Shown: positions 1-8,640, counted from the first letter of the stretch. The stretch: DNA of 64,000 bases from Saccharibacillus sp. O23 (GCF_002205895.1 NZ_NJDE01000009.1:248001-312000), one strand, 5' to 3'. Notes: generated by a model from the letters alone, not told the origin. Numbers and translations: made by a program.

Positions 1-728
1 TTCTCGTCGGTTCGCTTGAGAATCGGATACAGCATAGAGCTGGCATTCGATTCGGCAGCATCCAACAGCACCTGACACCAGTTTTCATGGAATTGTTTCA
101 GGTCTACTTCCGTGCGAATGTGTACGGTTCCGCGCTGATTATGCGCACCGTATTCGCTGATTTCTTTGGAACAGGGACATAAGGTTGTCACGGATGCATC
201 GAGCCCTACAGTGAGTCGAAAAGGAGACTCTATGCCTTGCTCGTAACTCATCTCCATATAGAGATCGCAATAAGCGAGACCGGTTTGACCGGACTCGGGC
301 GCTGTGCGCTCGTAGAACCAAGGGAATGCCAACTTGACGGTTGCGCCGCGTTGATTCATGTTCTGAGCCAAATCTCTTGCAAATTGCCCAAGCTTCCCGG
401 AATCGGAAGTGAAATCGAAATCCCGATACATTTCGAGCTGTTCGGTGAGCCTGCTCATATTGATGCCTTTGCTGCTGCGATCCAGCGTGGTCGTCAGTTC
501 GAGGGTCGCAATCGGCATCTGTTCATAAGGAGCAAGCGGCGACAAGAACAGAATCGGATGCTTGACTGCGGCCACGCCTACGCTTTGAATGTCGAACAGA
601 TAGTCGTCGAGGGCGTTCTGCAGATCGGTCATGTCTTCTTTTCGAGTCGCTTTGCTGCCGGGGGTCGGCGGGACGGAGCCGAAGCGGCGATGCCGCTCTT
701 TTTTGGACGGAAATGATGGGTGTGGCAT
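1..728 (-). CDS. folE2: GTP cyclohydrolase FolE2 (type IB), 3' end cut by window edge
   Basis: The enzyme converts GTP to 7,8-dihydroneopterin triphosphate, the first step of folate synthesis. I translated this frame directly: it starts with ATG at 728 after ACAGGAG with 6 nt spacing, and about 242 codons lie in the window, so the C-terminus is missing. Family landmarks are the N-terminal KKERHRRFGSVPP and DMTDLQNALDDYLF segments, GVAAVKHPI, and the hallmark TTLCPCSKEISEYGAHNQRG with the conserved catalytic-site cysteine. FolE2 is the alternative to zinc-dependent FolE and in Bacillus subtilis (yciA) is induced by zinc starvation through Zur. The Zur-like box 60 bp upstream fits this. It diverges from the NikB-like gene. 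Confidence 0.93.
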   Translation of the reverse strand, partial: MPHPSFPSKKERHRRFGSVPPTPGSKATRKEDMTDLQNALDDYLFDIQSVGVAAVKHPILFLSPLAPYEQMPIATLELTTTLDRSSKGINMSRLTEQLEMYRDFDFTSDSGKLGQFARDLAQNMNQRGATVKLAFPWFYERTAPESGQTGLAYCDLYMEMSYEQGIESPFRLTVGLDASVTTLCPCSKEISEYGAHNQRGTVHIRTEVDLKQFHENWCQVLLDAAESNASSMLYPILKRTDE

Positions 729-787
729 GGCAGTCTCCTGTTCTTTCAAGATAAATGGGCCTATAAAAAACGAAAAGTTCCTCTTAT

Positions 788-808
788 TAATAGTAATGAA
801 TACGATTA
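788..808 (-). promoter_or_regulatory. Zur box and promoter of folE2
   Basis: The 21-bp palindrome centred on 798 matches the Bacillus Zur consensus AAATCGTAATNATTACGATTT at about 17 of 20 defined positions. On the minus strand a TTGACT (817-812) and a TACTAT (795-790) separated by 16 bp form a plausible sigma-A promoter with the box over the spacer and -10. Repressor binding here would block folE2 when zinc is sufficient. Confidence 0.75.
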
Positions 809-870
809 ATAAGTCAATGCGAACAAAAGTCGACGCCTCTGCTTTTTTCGAAATTTGCGTTTCGGCAGGT

Positions 871-899
871 TTGACGAAAACGCGATAAGCTTGTATACT
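871..899 (+). promoter_or_regulatory. Sigma-A promoter of the Nik-like operon
   Basis: TTGACG at 871-876 and TATACT at 894-899 are separated by exactly 17 bp, so transcription should begin near 906, inside the Zur box that follows. Confidence 0.75.
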
Positions 900-902
900 C
901 AC

Positions 903-923
903 TAATCGTAATGATTACTATTT
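903..923 (+). promoter_or_regulatory. Zur box over the Nik-like operon start
   Basis: TAATCGTAATGATTACTATTT differs from the Bacillus Zur consensus at only two of 20 defined positions and covers the predicted transcription start. It is the best Zur box of the three in the window. Confidence 0.82.
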
Positions 924-1902
924 GAAAAAGGAATATAGGATCGTTCGATCTAGCGAGGAGGTATCCCTAACGTTCTTTTCTCGAATTACTCGTAAAATCG
1001 TTCACCTTTTGCTCGTTTTGCTGGGAGTTTCGATCATTACGTTCAGCCTGATGCATCTGACTCCCGGCGATCCGGCGGAAATTATGCTGCGTACCGACGG
1101 CATACAACCGACTCGCGAAGCGATCGAAGCGCTCCGCGAGTCGCTGGGATTGAACGAACCGGTTGCGCTTCAATATGTTCATTGGTTGGGAAAGGTGCTT
1201 CGTTTCGATCTTGGGCTCTCCTTGTCGACGGGTCGGCCCGTAACCGAAGAATTACTCAGCCGTCTGCCTGCGACGCTCGGGATGACTCTGGCTTCCGTAA
1301 TCTTTGCCTTGCTGCTGGCCCTGCCGATCGGAATAGGCTCCGGTTGGAGACCAGGCGGATGGATCGATCGCATCAGCCGTTGGGTCGCATTATCGAGTGT
1401 GTCCATGCCTGCCTACTGGTTGGGATTGCTGCTGCTTTTTTACGGTGCGGTTCGTTTGAAATGGTTCCCGGTTGCCGGCATGAACGGGTTCAAAAGCGTG
1501 GTTTTGCCGGCCGTTACGCTGGGTTTCGGCATGGTAGGCGTTTACGTGCGGCTTATTCGTACCGGCATGATCGAGGTGCTGGAACGGCCGTATATCAAGG
1601 CCGCTCGCGCGCGGGGATTAAGCACGCCGAGCATTCTGCTTCGGCACGCGCTGCATAACGCGCTGCTGCCGAGCATCACGCTGCTTGGCGTGCAGATCGG
1701 CAGTCTGCTGGGGGGAGCCGTAATTGTCGAGACGCTTTTTGCCTGGCCGGGGATCGGCAAATTTGCGGTAGAAGCCATTTACGCCAAAGATTATATCGTG
1801 ATTCAAGGCTACGTGCTGCTGACTGCCATTATTGTGGTCACGGTCAATCTGACGGTGGATCTGCTTTACCGACGGCTTGACCCGAGAATGAAACTGCGTT
1901 GA
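922..1902 (+). CDS. NikB/OppB-type ABC transporter permease
   Basis: Inner-membrane subunit of a nickel/peptide-type importer. The N-terminal segment VLLGVSIITFSLMHLTPGDPAE is the family signature, with several further membrane helices and the EAA-like loop near ARARGLSTPSILLRHALHN that contacts the ATPase. It is the first gene of a six-gene operon; the next gene starts 16 nt after it. The start is unclear: the only ATG/GTG/TTG in frame is TTG 922, which lies inside the Zur box and has no ribosome binding site, while a strong GAGGAGG sits at 955-961 with no ordinary start codon after it. The mature family start would fall near 970-985. Confidence 0.88.
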   Translation: MKKEYRIVRSSEEVSLTFFSRITRKIVHLLLVLLGVSIITFSLMHLTPGDPAEIMLRTDGIQPTREAIEALRESLGLNEPVALQYVHWLGKVLRFDLGLSLSTGRPVTEELLSRLPATLGMTLASVIFALLLALPIGIGSGWRPGGWIDRISRWVALSSVSMPAYWLGLLLLFYGAVRLKWFPVAGMNGFKSVVLPAVTLGFGMVGVYVRLIRTGMIEVLERPYIKAARARGLSTPSILLRHALHNALLPSITLLGVQIGSLLGGAVIVETLFAWPGIGKFAVEAIYAKDYIVIQGYVLLTAIIVVTVNLTVDLLYRRLDPRMKLR

Positions 1903-1918
1903 GTCAAGGATAGGAAGG

Positions 1919-2755
1919 ATGAAGCTGGACGTGAAAGGAAAGGCGAAGGCTCCGGCTTGGACAGGGGCGATTCTTGTCGCCGGCATCGCGGCGGTTGGGA
2001 TATTGGCTCCGTTGTTGGCGCCGTCGGACCCGCTGGAGATTCATATGGCGCATCGGCTGGCGGCCCCGTCCGTGGAATACCCGTTGGGTACCGATCATCT
2101 GGGGCGCTGCGTGCTATCCAGATTGATTTATGGAACTCGGCTCTCCTTATTTTATTCGCTCACCGTTCTGGCCGTTGTGCTGGCAATCAGCATACCGATC
2201 GGTTTGTTGGCGGGCTATGTCGGCGGTCGAACGGATCGGATCATCATGAGAATCATCGACGTTCTGCTGGCATTCCCCAGTCTGATTCTGGCGCTGGCGG
2301 TTGCGGCTGTGCTCGGTCCGGGAGAACTGCATCTGCTGTTGGCCTTCGCCGCGGTATGGTGGACCGGTTATGCGCGCGTCATCAGGGGAATGGTACTGCA
2401 GCTCAAGGAAAAAGATTATGTCATGGCGGCGCGCGCATCCGGTTCCTCTCATCTGCGCATCGCTTTCGATCACGTATTGCGCGGCGCGGTTCGTCCGATT
2501 CTCGTATTGGCTTCGCTGGAGGTGGGAACGATCATGTTGGCGCTGGCCGGTTTGTCCTTTCTGGGGCTTGGCGCGCAGCCGCCCGCTCCGGAATGGGGAG
2601 TCATGCTGAGCGATAGCCGCGCCTATATTCAGACTGCTCCCCGTCTGATGTTGTACCCCGGACTGGCCATTGCGGGATGTGTGCTGGGGTTTAATCTGTT
2701 GGCAGAAGGGCTGCGTCGCCCGGATCGGCGTTCGGAGAGCAGGGGAGGGGCATAA
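1919..2755 (+). CDS. NikC/OppC-type ABC transporter permease
   Basis: Second permease of the importer, 278 residues. An N-terminal helix (about residues 13-32) is followed by the HPLGTDHLGR-like motif (YPLGTDHLGRCVLSRLIYGTR) typical of this family, the transmembrane core and the loop ARASGSSHLRIAFDHVLRG for ATPase docking. AGGAAGG precedes the ATG closely. It lies between permease 1 and the first ATPase, whose ATG is one base after this stop codon, so the genes are probably translationally coupled. Substrate is judged from the binding protein downstream. Confidence 0.9.
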   Translation: MKLDVKGKAKAPAWTGAILVAGIAAVGILAPLLAPSDPLEIHMAHRLAAPSVEYPLGTDHLGRCVLSRLIYGTRLSLFYSLTVLAVVLAISIPIGLLAGYVGGRTDRIIMRIIDVLLAFPSLILALAVAAVLGPGELHLLLAFAAVWWTGYARVIRGMVLQLKEKDYVMAARASGSSHLRIAFDHVLRGAVRPILVLASLEVGTIMLALAGLSFLGLGAQPPAPEWGVMLSDSRAYIQTAPRLMLYPGLAIAGCVLGFNLLAEGLRRPDRRSESRGGA

Positions 2756-2756
2756 G

Positions 2757-3545
2757 ATGCGAACCGGTACAGAATTGTTGAGCGTTCATCGTCTCACGAC
2801 TATTTTCGAATCGGGAAGCTCGGCTCTGCATGCTGTTCAAGATGTCAGCTTCTCCGTTAAAGCGGGACGCATCACGGCGCTGGTCGGCGAGAGCGGCAGC
2901 GGCAAAAGCGTCACTGCGCTATCCGTTATGGGACTGGTCGCCCCTCCCGGACGAATCATGGCCGGAAAAATCGTGTTGAACGGACAGGAGCTTCCGAAGG
3001 ATGCCGGCGGTGGCTCAAAAGCCCGGCTCGGACGGGATATGTCCATGATTTTTCAAGACCCTGCGCAGTCGCTTAATCCGGTAATGAGCGTCGGAAATCA
3101 TTTGATCGAGACGATTCGGCGGCATCGCCGGGTGTCGAAAAGAGAGGCGCGGCGATTGGCTGTCGTTCGCCTGCAGCAAGCCGGACTCCCCGATGCGGAA
3201 TCGCTGTTGTACAAATATGCGTTTGAACTTAGCGGAGGAATGTGTCAACGGATCATGATTGCGTTGGCGTTGGCTTCCGAAGCGAAGCTCTTGATCGCCG
3301 ACGAGCCGACGACGGCGCTGGACGTCAGCGTTCAGGCAGAAGTGCTGCACGAGTTGTACCGGATCAGCCGGCAAGAAGGCGTAGGTATTCTGCTGATTAC
3401 CCATGATCTGGGCGTTGTTGCGGAAATCGCGGACGACGTATATGTCATGCAAGCAGGGCGGATTGTGGAGTACGCGCCCGTCGTTTCGTTGTTCGATTTC
3501 CCGCGACATCCTTATACGAAGCAGCTGTTAGACAGTCGATTTTGA
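2757..3545 (+). CDS. NikD/OppD-type ABC transporter ATPase
   Basis: ATP-hydrolysing subunit, 262 residues from ATG 2757, which directly follows the permease stop; longer upstream readings would overlap the permease. Walker A is GESGSGKS, the signature motif is LSGGMCQRIMIALAL and Walker B is LLIADEPTTALD, followed by the switch histidine in LLITHD. The SGGM form of the signature is common in NikD. It lacks the cysteine-rich C-terminal extension of many OppD/DppD proteins and is short. It pairs with the second ATPase of the operon. Confidence 0.92.
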   Translation: MRTGTELLSVHRLTTIFESGSSALHAVQDVSFSVKAGRITALVGESGSGKSVTALSVMGLVAPPGRIMAGKIVLNGQELPKDAGGGSKARLGRDMSMIFQDPAQSLNPVMSVGNHLIETIRRHRRVSKREARRLAVVRLQQAGLPDAESLLYKYAFELSGGMCQRIMIALALASEAKLLIADEPTTALDVSVQAEVLHELYRISRQEGVGILLITHDLGVVAEIADDVYVMQAGRIVEYAPVVSLFDFPRHPYTKQLLDSRF

Positions 3546-3560
3546 AGAAAGGAGACCCGG

Positions 3561-4403
3561 ATGAAGCTTCTGGAAGCTGTCGAATTAACAAAAGTATATG
3601 GGGCGAAACGGAGATTGCGCAATCAACCGTTCTCCGAACAAGCGCCTGCCGTCAACGGAGTATCGCTGGAACTTCGTCAAAACGAAACGTTGGGTCTGGT
3701 CGGCGAAAGCGGCTGCGGCAAAAGCACGCTGGCTCGGATGCTGCTGCGACTGGAAGCGCCGACTTCCGGACGAATCCGTTACCGGGACATGGACATTACG
3801 AATTGGAACTTTAATCGAATGCGGGAGATCCGCAGTCGGATGCAGATCGTTTTTCAGAACAGTTTCTCGTCGTTTAATCCTGCATTCGATGTCTCGCGTA
3901 TTCTGGCCGAACCGCTGCGAAATTCGGGCATTCGTTCTCGGGACGAACAACGGCGGTTGAGCGCGGAGGCGCTGGAGTCTGTGGGTCTGAGTGAAGCCTG
4001 CCTTGTGCGACGTCCCGCTGAATTGAGCGGCGGACAGCAGCAGCGTGTCGGGATTGCCCGCGCAATCGTGCTGCGACCCGAAATTTTGATTCTGGACGAA
4101 CCCTTTTCCAGTCTGGATTTCAGTTTGCGGCGGCAGACCATGCATTTGTTAAGCGAACTTAAGCAGCAGCTTCGTCTATCCTACCTCTTCATCACCCATG
4201 ATTTATCGATTATCGAGCATTTTTGCGATCGGGTGGCAGTCATGCGGCAAGGCGAGATTTTAGAGCGGCAAGCAGGCGTAGAACTGCAAACGAAAGCGCG
4301 GCATCCTTACACCCGAATGCTGCTGGACGCGATTCCTGCCCAACATCCAAGACAACGCAAGATCGGACATGTTCTGACGGAGAATTGCACTCGTACCGAA
4401 TAA
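3561..4403 (+). CDS. NikE/OppF-type ABC transporter ATPase
   Basis: Second ATPase, 280 residues, with ATG 3561 after AAAGGAG. Walker A is GESGCGKST, the signature is LSGGQQQRVGIARAI, Walker B is ILILDEPFSSLD and the switch region is LFITHD. The D-loop following Walker B reads FSSLDFSLR rather than the usual SALDVS, a small departure. Together with the preceding three genes and the lipoprotein it makes a full importer. Confidence 0.92.
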   Translation: MKLLEAVELTKVYGAKRRLRNQPFSEQAPAVNGVSLELRQNETLGLVGESGCGKSTLARMLLRLEAPTSGRIRYRDMDITNWNFNRMREIRSRMQIVFQNSFSSFNPAFDVSRILAEPLRNSGIRSRDEQRRLSAEALESVGLSEACLVRRPAELSGGQQQRVGIARAIVLRPEILILDEPFSSLDFSLRRQTMHLLSELKQQLRLSYLFITHDLSIIEHFCDRVAVMRQGEILERQAGVELQTKARHPYTRMLLDAIPAQHPRQRKIGHVLTENCTRTE

Positions 4404-4432
4404 ACATAGAAAGTTACAGAGGAGATTAACGA

Positions 4433-6079
4433 ATGCCATTCACTTTTTGGAGAAAAACGATAACGGGGTTTACGCTGTTGGCGATGCTGCTGGGCGGATG
4501 CTCAGGAGCAGGAGGTTCGAATGAAGCGGCAGAGACGCCGGCGGCGAAGGGAACGCATGGAATGCCGCAGGAAGCTTCTGGCGAAATGACGATTGCGGTA
4601 TCCCGCGATGTCGGATTGGATAAGCTTGATGCAGGCGCCTACGAAGGTTCGATGGATGTGCATGCCATGATCTATGACGGTCTGGTTCGCTATGGGGAAA
4701 AAGGAGAAATCGAACCGGCGCTTGCGGAAACTTGGGATATCTCCGAAGACGGAAAGACGTACACGTTTCATCTTCGCAAGGGCGTAAAGTTTTCGGACGG
4801 CTCGGAGTTTAACGCTGAAGCGGCGAAGTTCTCGTTCGAACGCTGGGTTCACGATCCCTCCAATTCGCTCGCCGTCGCTACTGCGATGCAGACCTTGGAA
4901 GCGATCGACGATTATACGATAAGAATGACCTTCGATCGCGCCTACTATCCGCTGTTGACCGAACTGACTTTTGCCCGCCCGGTACGCATGATCAGTCCGA
5001 ATTCCGTTGAACCGGCGGGAGATATCAAGGGTACGTTCGTCAAGCCGATCGGCACGGGGGCTTGGATGGCAGAACGCTACAAGGCCGACCAAGAAGCTGT
5101 GCTGGTGCGCAATCCGAATTATTGGGGAGAGGCTCCCAAGCTGTCGAAGATCACCTTGAAGGTGATTCCTGATCCGCAGTCTCGCGTATTGGCGCTGCAA
5201 AGCGGGGAAGTGGATTTGGCCGGAGGCGCAATGGGGCGTCTGCCGTTGGAAAGTCTCGCTGTTCTGGAAGGCGACGAATCGCTGAATATTCTGAGATCGC
5301 CAGGAACCAGCTCGCATTTCCTTATATTTAACGGAAAAAATCCTCAGCTGCAGAATCTCGACGTGCGTAAAGCGATCAATCTGGCTATCGACAAACAAAG
5401 CATCGCGCGCGATCTGATGGGCGGAATCGGCAGCGAGGCTAAAGGGTTATTCCCTGCTACGGTCCCTTACGTGACAGAAAGCAACAGCCAAGGCTACGGA
5501 TTCGACCCGGAACAAGCCAAGACGCTGCTGACTCAGGCCGGTTATGCCGATGAAGACGGCGACGGAATCGCGGAAAAAGACGGCAAGCCGTTAAGCTTCA
5601 ATCTGGTGCTTCAGCAGGTCGATTATCCGGAGTGGAAAACGATGAGCGAAATGATCCAATCGGAACTGAAAAGTATCGGAATCGGCGTAAATCTTCAGGT
5701 GTTGGAACCGAATGCTTATTATGACGCGCTCTGGACGACCAAAGCTTACGATATCATCATCTACCGTACTTACGACGATGCGTATAATCCGCATTCTTTC
5801 CTGTCTTCGTTGTTCCGCAAGACGGCGTCCGCGCCTGCGGCAGCTTGGTCCGATGAACAATTGGAAGAGATGATCGCTGCGGTATTGGCGTCGACAAATG
5901 AAGCGGAACGTCAGACGACGTATGACGCAATCTTCAAGCGCATGAAGGAAGAGGCGATGTTCGCGACGCTGTACTACCCGGAAGAGCTTTTCGTCTACAA
6001 TAAACGGGTTCGGCAGGCGAAGGCCGGACATACTACATTCGAAGCGATTCGGTGGAACGAACTGGAGGTAGGACGATGA
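4433..6079 (+). CDS. NikA/CntA-like substrate-binding lipoprotein
   Basis: Extracytoplasmic binding protein, 548 residues, family SBP_bac_5. The signal peptide ends in a lipobox, LLGGC (cysteine near residue 23). Regions such as AETWDISEDGKTYTFHLRKG, the ARPVRMISP segment, PIGTGAW and NPNYWGEAPKLSKI resemble NikA and CntA, which bind nickel or metal-metallophore complexes, more than OppA peptide-binding proteins. With Zur-type control of the operon, the likely cargo is a zinc chelate, but that is inference. The stop overlaps the methyltransferase start. Confidence 0.88.
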   Translation: MPFTFWRKTITGFTLLAMLLGGCSGAGGSNEAAETPAAKGTHGMPQEASGEMTIAVSRDVGLDKLDAGAYEGSMDVHAMIYDGLVRYGEKGEIEPALAETWDISEDGKTYTFHLRKGVKFSDGSEFNAEAAKFSFERWVHDPSNSLAVATAMQTLEAIDDYTIRMTFDRAYYPLLTELTFARPVRMISPNSVEPAGDIKGTFVKPIGTGAWMAERYKADQEAVLVRNPNYWGEAPKLSKITLKVIPDPQSRVLALQSGEVDLAGGAMGRLPLESLAVLEGDESLNILRSPGTSSHFLIFNGKNPQLQNLDVRKAINLAIDKQSIARDLMGGIGSEAKGLFPATVPYVTESNSQGYGFDPEQAKTLLTQAGYADEDGDGIAEKDGKPLSFNLVLQQVDYPEWKTMSEMIQSELKSIGIGVNLQVLEPNAYYDALWTTKAYDIIIYRTYDDAYNPHSFLSSLFRKTASAPAAAWSDEQLEEMIAAVLASTNEAERQTTYDAIFKRMKEEAMFATLYYPEELFVYNKRVRQAKAGHTTFEAIRWNELEVGR

Positions 6080-6861
6080 GCAAGCTGGAGCCTATTTCGA
6101 AGTATTGGACTTCCAGCGCCGACGGATACGACAAAGTGATTCATAACCAATTTCGCAGTCGGCGGGAAGTGGCTTTCTGGAAAAAGCGGCTGGCCGAAGG
6201 CTTGGCCGACCAAGCATCGCAGCGCGTACTTGACGTAGGCACGGGCCCCGGATTCTTCTCTATTCTGTTGGCGCAGCTCGGACACCGCCCCGAAGCCGTT
6301 GATGCTTCGCCGGGCATGGTCAAGCGCGCAGAGCAGAATATTCGGAGGTTCGGTTTCCCGGATGTGCCGGTCGATCTGGCAGATGCGTCCGATCTGCGAG
6401 GCATCGAGAGCGATCGATTCGATGCCGTCGTCTGTCGGGATGTGGTCTGGACTTTGCCGGAGCCGGAACGCGCTTATGCGGAATGGTACAGGGTGCTTAA
6501 GCCGGGCGGTCGGTTGGTCGTATTTGACGGAAACTATTTATATGAAGAAAACCGTTCCCTGAACTACAAGATTCGTTATATGTTCTCTTGGCTGCTGATC
6601 CTTGCGACCGAACGCCGGATGCGCAGGCGGGAAAGCCGCAAAATCGGAGTATTGGACGATTTGCCCTTCGTACAAGTATTGCGTCCGGAAGAAGACGAAC
6701 GAGTGCTTGGGGAAATCGGGTTCGATATGGCAAAGATTCGCCGCGATCACATGTCCGCGCGCGAATTGCCGATGCATCATTTAAAGTACGGATTCATGAA
6801 CGGAACCCGGTTTATGATCGTGGCCGTTAAGCCCGAGTCCGGGAATGAACGAACAGACTAG
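6076..6861 (+). CDS. Class I SAM-dependent methyltransferase
   Basis: 261 residues from ATG 6076, overlapping the binding-protein stop as ATGA, which implies translational coupling. The SAM site is visible as VLDVGTGPGFFSILLAQLG, followed by AVDASPGMV and FDAVVCRDVVWTLPEPERAYAEWYRVLKPGGRLVVFDG elements (motifs I to VI). The substrate is not known. As the last gene of a Zur-type importer operon it may modify the imported ligand or a metallophore; no nicotianamine-synthase-like gene lies in the window. Its TAG shares the CTAG at 6858-6861 with the stop of the convergent amidase. Confidence 0.88.
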   Translation: MSKLEPISKYWTSSADGYDKVIHNQFRSRREVAFWKKRLAEGLADQASQRVLDVGTGPGFFSILLAQLGHRPEAVDASPGMVKRAEQNIRRFGFPDVPVDLADASDLRGIESDRFDAVVCRDVVWTLPEPERAYAEWYRVLKPGGRLVVFDGNYLYEENRSLNYKIRYMFSWLLILATERRMRRRESRKIGVLDDLPFVQVLRPEEDERVLGEIGFDMAKIRRDHMSARELPMHHLKYGFMNGTRFMIVAVKPESGNERTD

Positions 6862-8369
6862 TTGATGCCCAGATATTCTTTGATGCCCGCGACGATCGCT
6901 TCCGCGACTTTCTGTTGGAAGTCGCTTTGATTCATCGCGCTCTCTTCGGCGGCATTGGACAAGAATCCGAGCTCCACCAGCGCGGCCGGCATGGTCGTTT
7001 TGCGGATAACCAGATAATTGGCCTGCTTCGATCCGCGGTCTTTGAACCCGGTCGCCGCCTGCACATGTTTCTGAATGATGTCCGACAGCGTTTTGCTTCG
7101 TTTCGCGTCGGCGTAATACGTTTCGGTGCCGCCGGCCGAAGCCGTATTGGCGATATTCGCGTGGATCGACAAGTACAGATCCGCTTGAGCGTTATTGGCG
7201 ACCTGAGCCCGGCCGTCCAGCGTAACGAACGTATCGTCGCCGCGGGTCATGATCAGATTGATATTCGGTTCTTGGCGCAGCAGATCGGCGACTTTGAGGC
7301 CGACCGCCAGCACGATGTCTTTCTCCTGCACGCCCGTAACGCCCAGACCGCCGGGATCGTGATCCCCGTGCCCCGGATCGATCACGACCGTTTTCCGACC
7401 GTCGTCGACAGGGGGAGAAGTCGGAACGGGCGGAGTCGGCGCCGTGCCGGGAATCGCCGGAATCGTCGGATTGACAGGAGGCGCAGCGCCGCCGTTCAAG
7501 TCGACGACGACGAGGTTGCCCTGCGTGTATACGTTGTAGACGGAAGTCTGATTCAGATCGAGCACGAAACGAATCGTCGAATTCGCGGAGTCGAACATCG
7601 AGAAACGCACTTGTTTGACGAGCGCGGAACCTTCGACGGTCAGCGTGCCGGATTGCGCCGAGCTCATCGTGCCGCTCTGAGTCATGCCGGAACCGAATGC
7701 GGTTCCCGGAAGATCGACGACGATGCGCGAGGGATTGTCCAATTTCTGTACCTTCGGAGCCTCGGCAGCGCTGGTCGAGATCGTCAAACGGTTATCGGCG
7801 AAAGATAGACCGTCGATCGACGCGCGAACGACGGGCGGAGCGGCCGGACTTGTCGGCATCGGCGAAGAATCGGGTGGCGTCGTCGGAACGGGCGTTTCGC
7901 TGGGCGCCGGAGGCGGCGATTCCAGATAGACGGTATGCGCGGCTTGATCCCATTTGACGGATAATCCCATCTGGGAACCGACGAAGCGCAGCGGAACATA
8001 TGTCGTCTCGGCTTGCACGAACGGAGCTTGCAGCAGTTTGACGCTGCCGGAGCCTGAGTCAGCGGTCAAGCTGCCGATGGTCAGCACCAGCGGAGAGGCT
8101 GGACTGCCGATCGTGATGCGCTGCTCGGCCCGGTTCCACTTGACGGCGTAACCGAGCTGCTCCGATACGACGCGAATCGGCACCATCGTGGTTCCGGCGA
8201 CGACGAGCGGCTGCGCGCCGTCGATCGTTTTGCCGTCCAGCATGATGCTGGCATCGACGTTCGCCGCCGCGGCGCGTTGGACGCCCGTCGGCAGAGCCAA
8301 CAGCAAGAGCAGCAGCAAAGCCAACGCGGCCGCAGCCGTCTTTTTCCAAAAGTTGTTTCTCAGGTTCAT
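6858..8369 (-). CDS. Secreted N-acetylmuramoyl-L-alanine amidase with stalk and AMIN domains
   Basis: Cell-wall hydrolase, 503 residues, cutting the amide bond between muramic acid and the stem peptide. Order: signal peptide (1-36), copper-amine-oxidase-like stalk domain (about 37-150), Pro/Ser/Thr linker, AMIN domain (about 190-295), second linker, Amidase_3 (about 330-503). Zinc and catalytic residues are visible in DPGHGDHDPG, the glutamate of VQEKDI, SIHAN and ALVELGFLSN. ATG 8369 follows AAAGGAG. A Zur-like box sits on its promoter, so a zinc enzyme appears to be zinc-regulated. Its last three bases overlap the end of the convergent methyltransferase gene. Confidence 0.93.
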   Translation of the reverse strand: MNLRNNFWKKTAAAALALLLLLLLALPTGVQRAAAANVDASIMLDGKTIDGAQPLVVAGTTMVPIRVVSEQLGYAVKWNRAEQRITIGSPASPLVLTIGSLTADSGSGSVKLLQAPFVQAETTYVPLRFVGSQMGLSVKWDQAAHTVYLESPPPAPSETPVPTTPPDSSPMPTSPAAPPVVRASIDGLSFADNRLTISTSAAEAPKVQKLDNPSRIVVDLPGTAFGSGMTQSGTMSSAQSGTLTVEGSALVKQVRFSMFDSANSTIRFVLDLNQTSVYNVYTQGNLVVVDLNGGAAPPVNPTIPAIPGTAPTPPVPTSPPVDDGRKTVVIDPGHGDHDPGGLGVTGVQEKDIVLAVGLKVADLLRQEPNINLIMTRGDDTFVTLDGRAQVANNAQADLYLSIHANIANTASAGGTETYYADAKRSKTLSDIIQKHVQAATGFKDRGSKQANYLVIRKTTMPAALVELGFLSNAAEESAMNQSDFQQKVAEAIVAGIKEYLGIN

Positions 8370-8416
8370 GTTCGATTCTCCTTTGTGCGTGATGAAACGA
8401 CCGTCTTTCTCTGATT

Positions 8417-8445
8417 AAATCGTAATAAATACGAATATTCAAGCG
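8417..8445 (-). promoter_or_regulatory. Promoter and Zur-like box of the amidase gene
   Basis: On the minus strand TTGAAT and TTTAAT are separated by 17 bp. The spacer is a Zur-like palindrome, 8417-8437, matching the Bacillus consensus at about 18 of 20 defined positions. A repressor here would sit squarely on the polymerase site. I saw no other candidate promoter in the 270-bp gap up to the LacI terminator. Confidence 0.65.
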
Positions 8446-8566
8446 CAGGACCATCGCTTGCCGCTGCGGCGTTCCGATCGGCAGGCCGTGCTTCAATTAA
8501 TTTCGCTGCGGCGATTTCGATCTCCTGCTTGCGTAACCGGAACGGAATATCCTTAAGAAGCAGAAG

Positions 8567-8608
8567 AAAAAGCGCAAGGCCCCGTACGAGGGAGTCCTTG
8601 CGCTTTTT
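8567..8608 (-). terminator. Bidirectional terminator after the LacI gene
   Basis: A perfect stem AAAAAGCGCAAGG / CCTTGCGCTTTTT with a 16-nt loop, flanked by A and T runs. It lies just beyond the stop of the LacI-type gene and upstream of the amidase promoter. Confidence 0.85.
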
Positions 8609-8640
8609 CGGCATGCAGAGGCAAAGAAAAGAGAAGCAGT

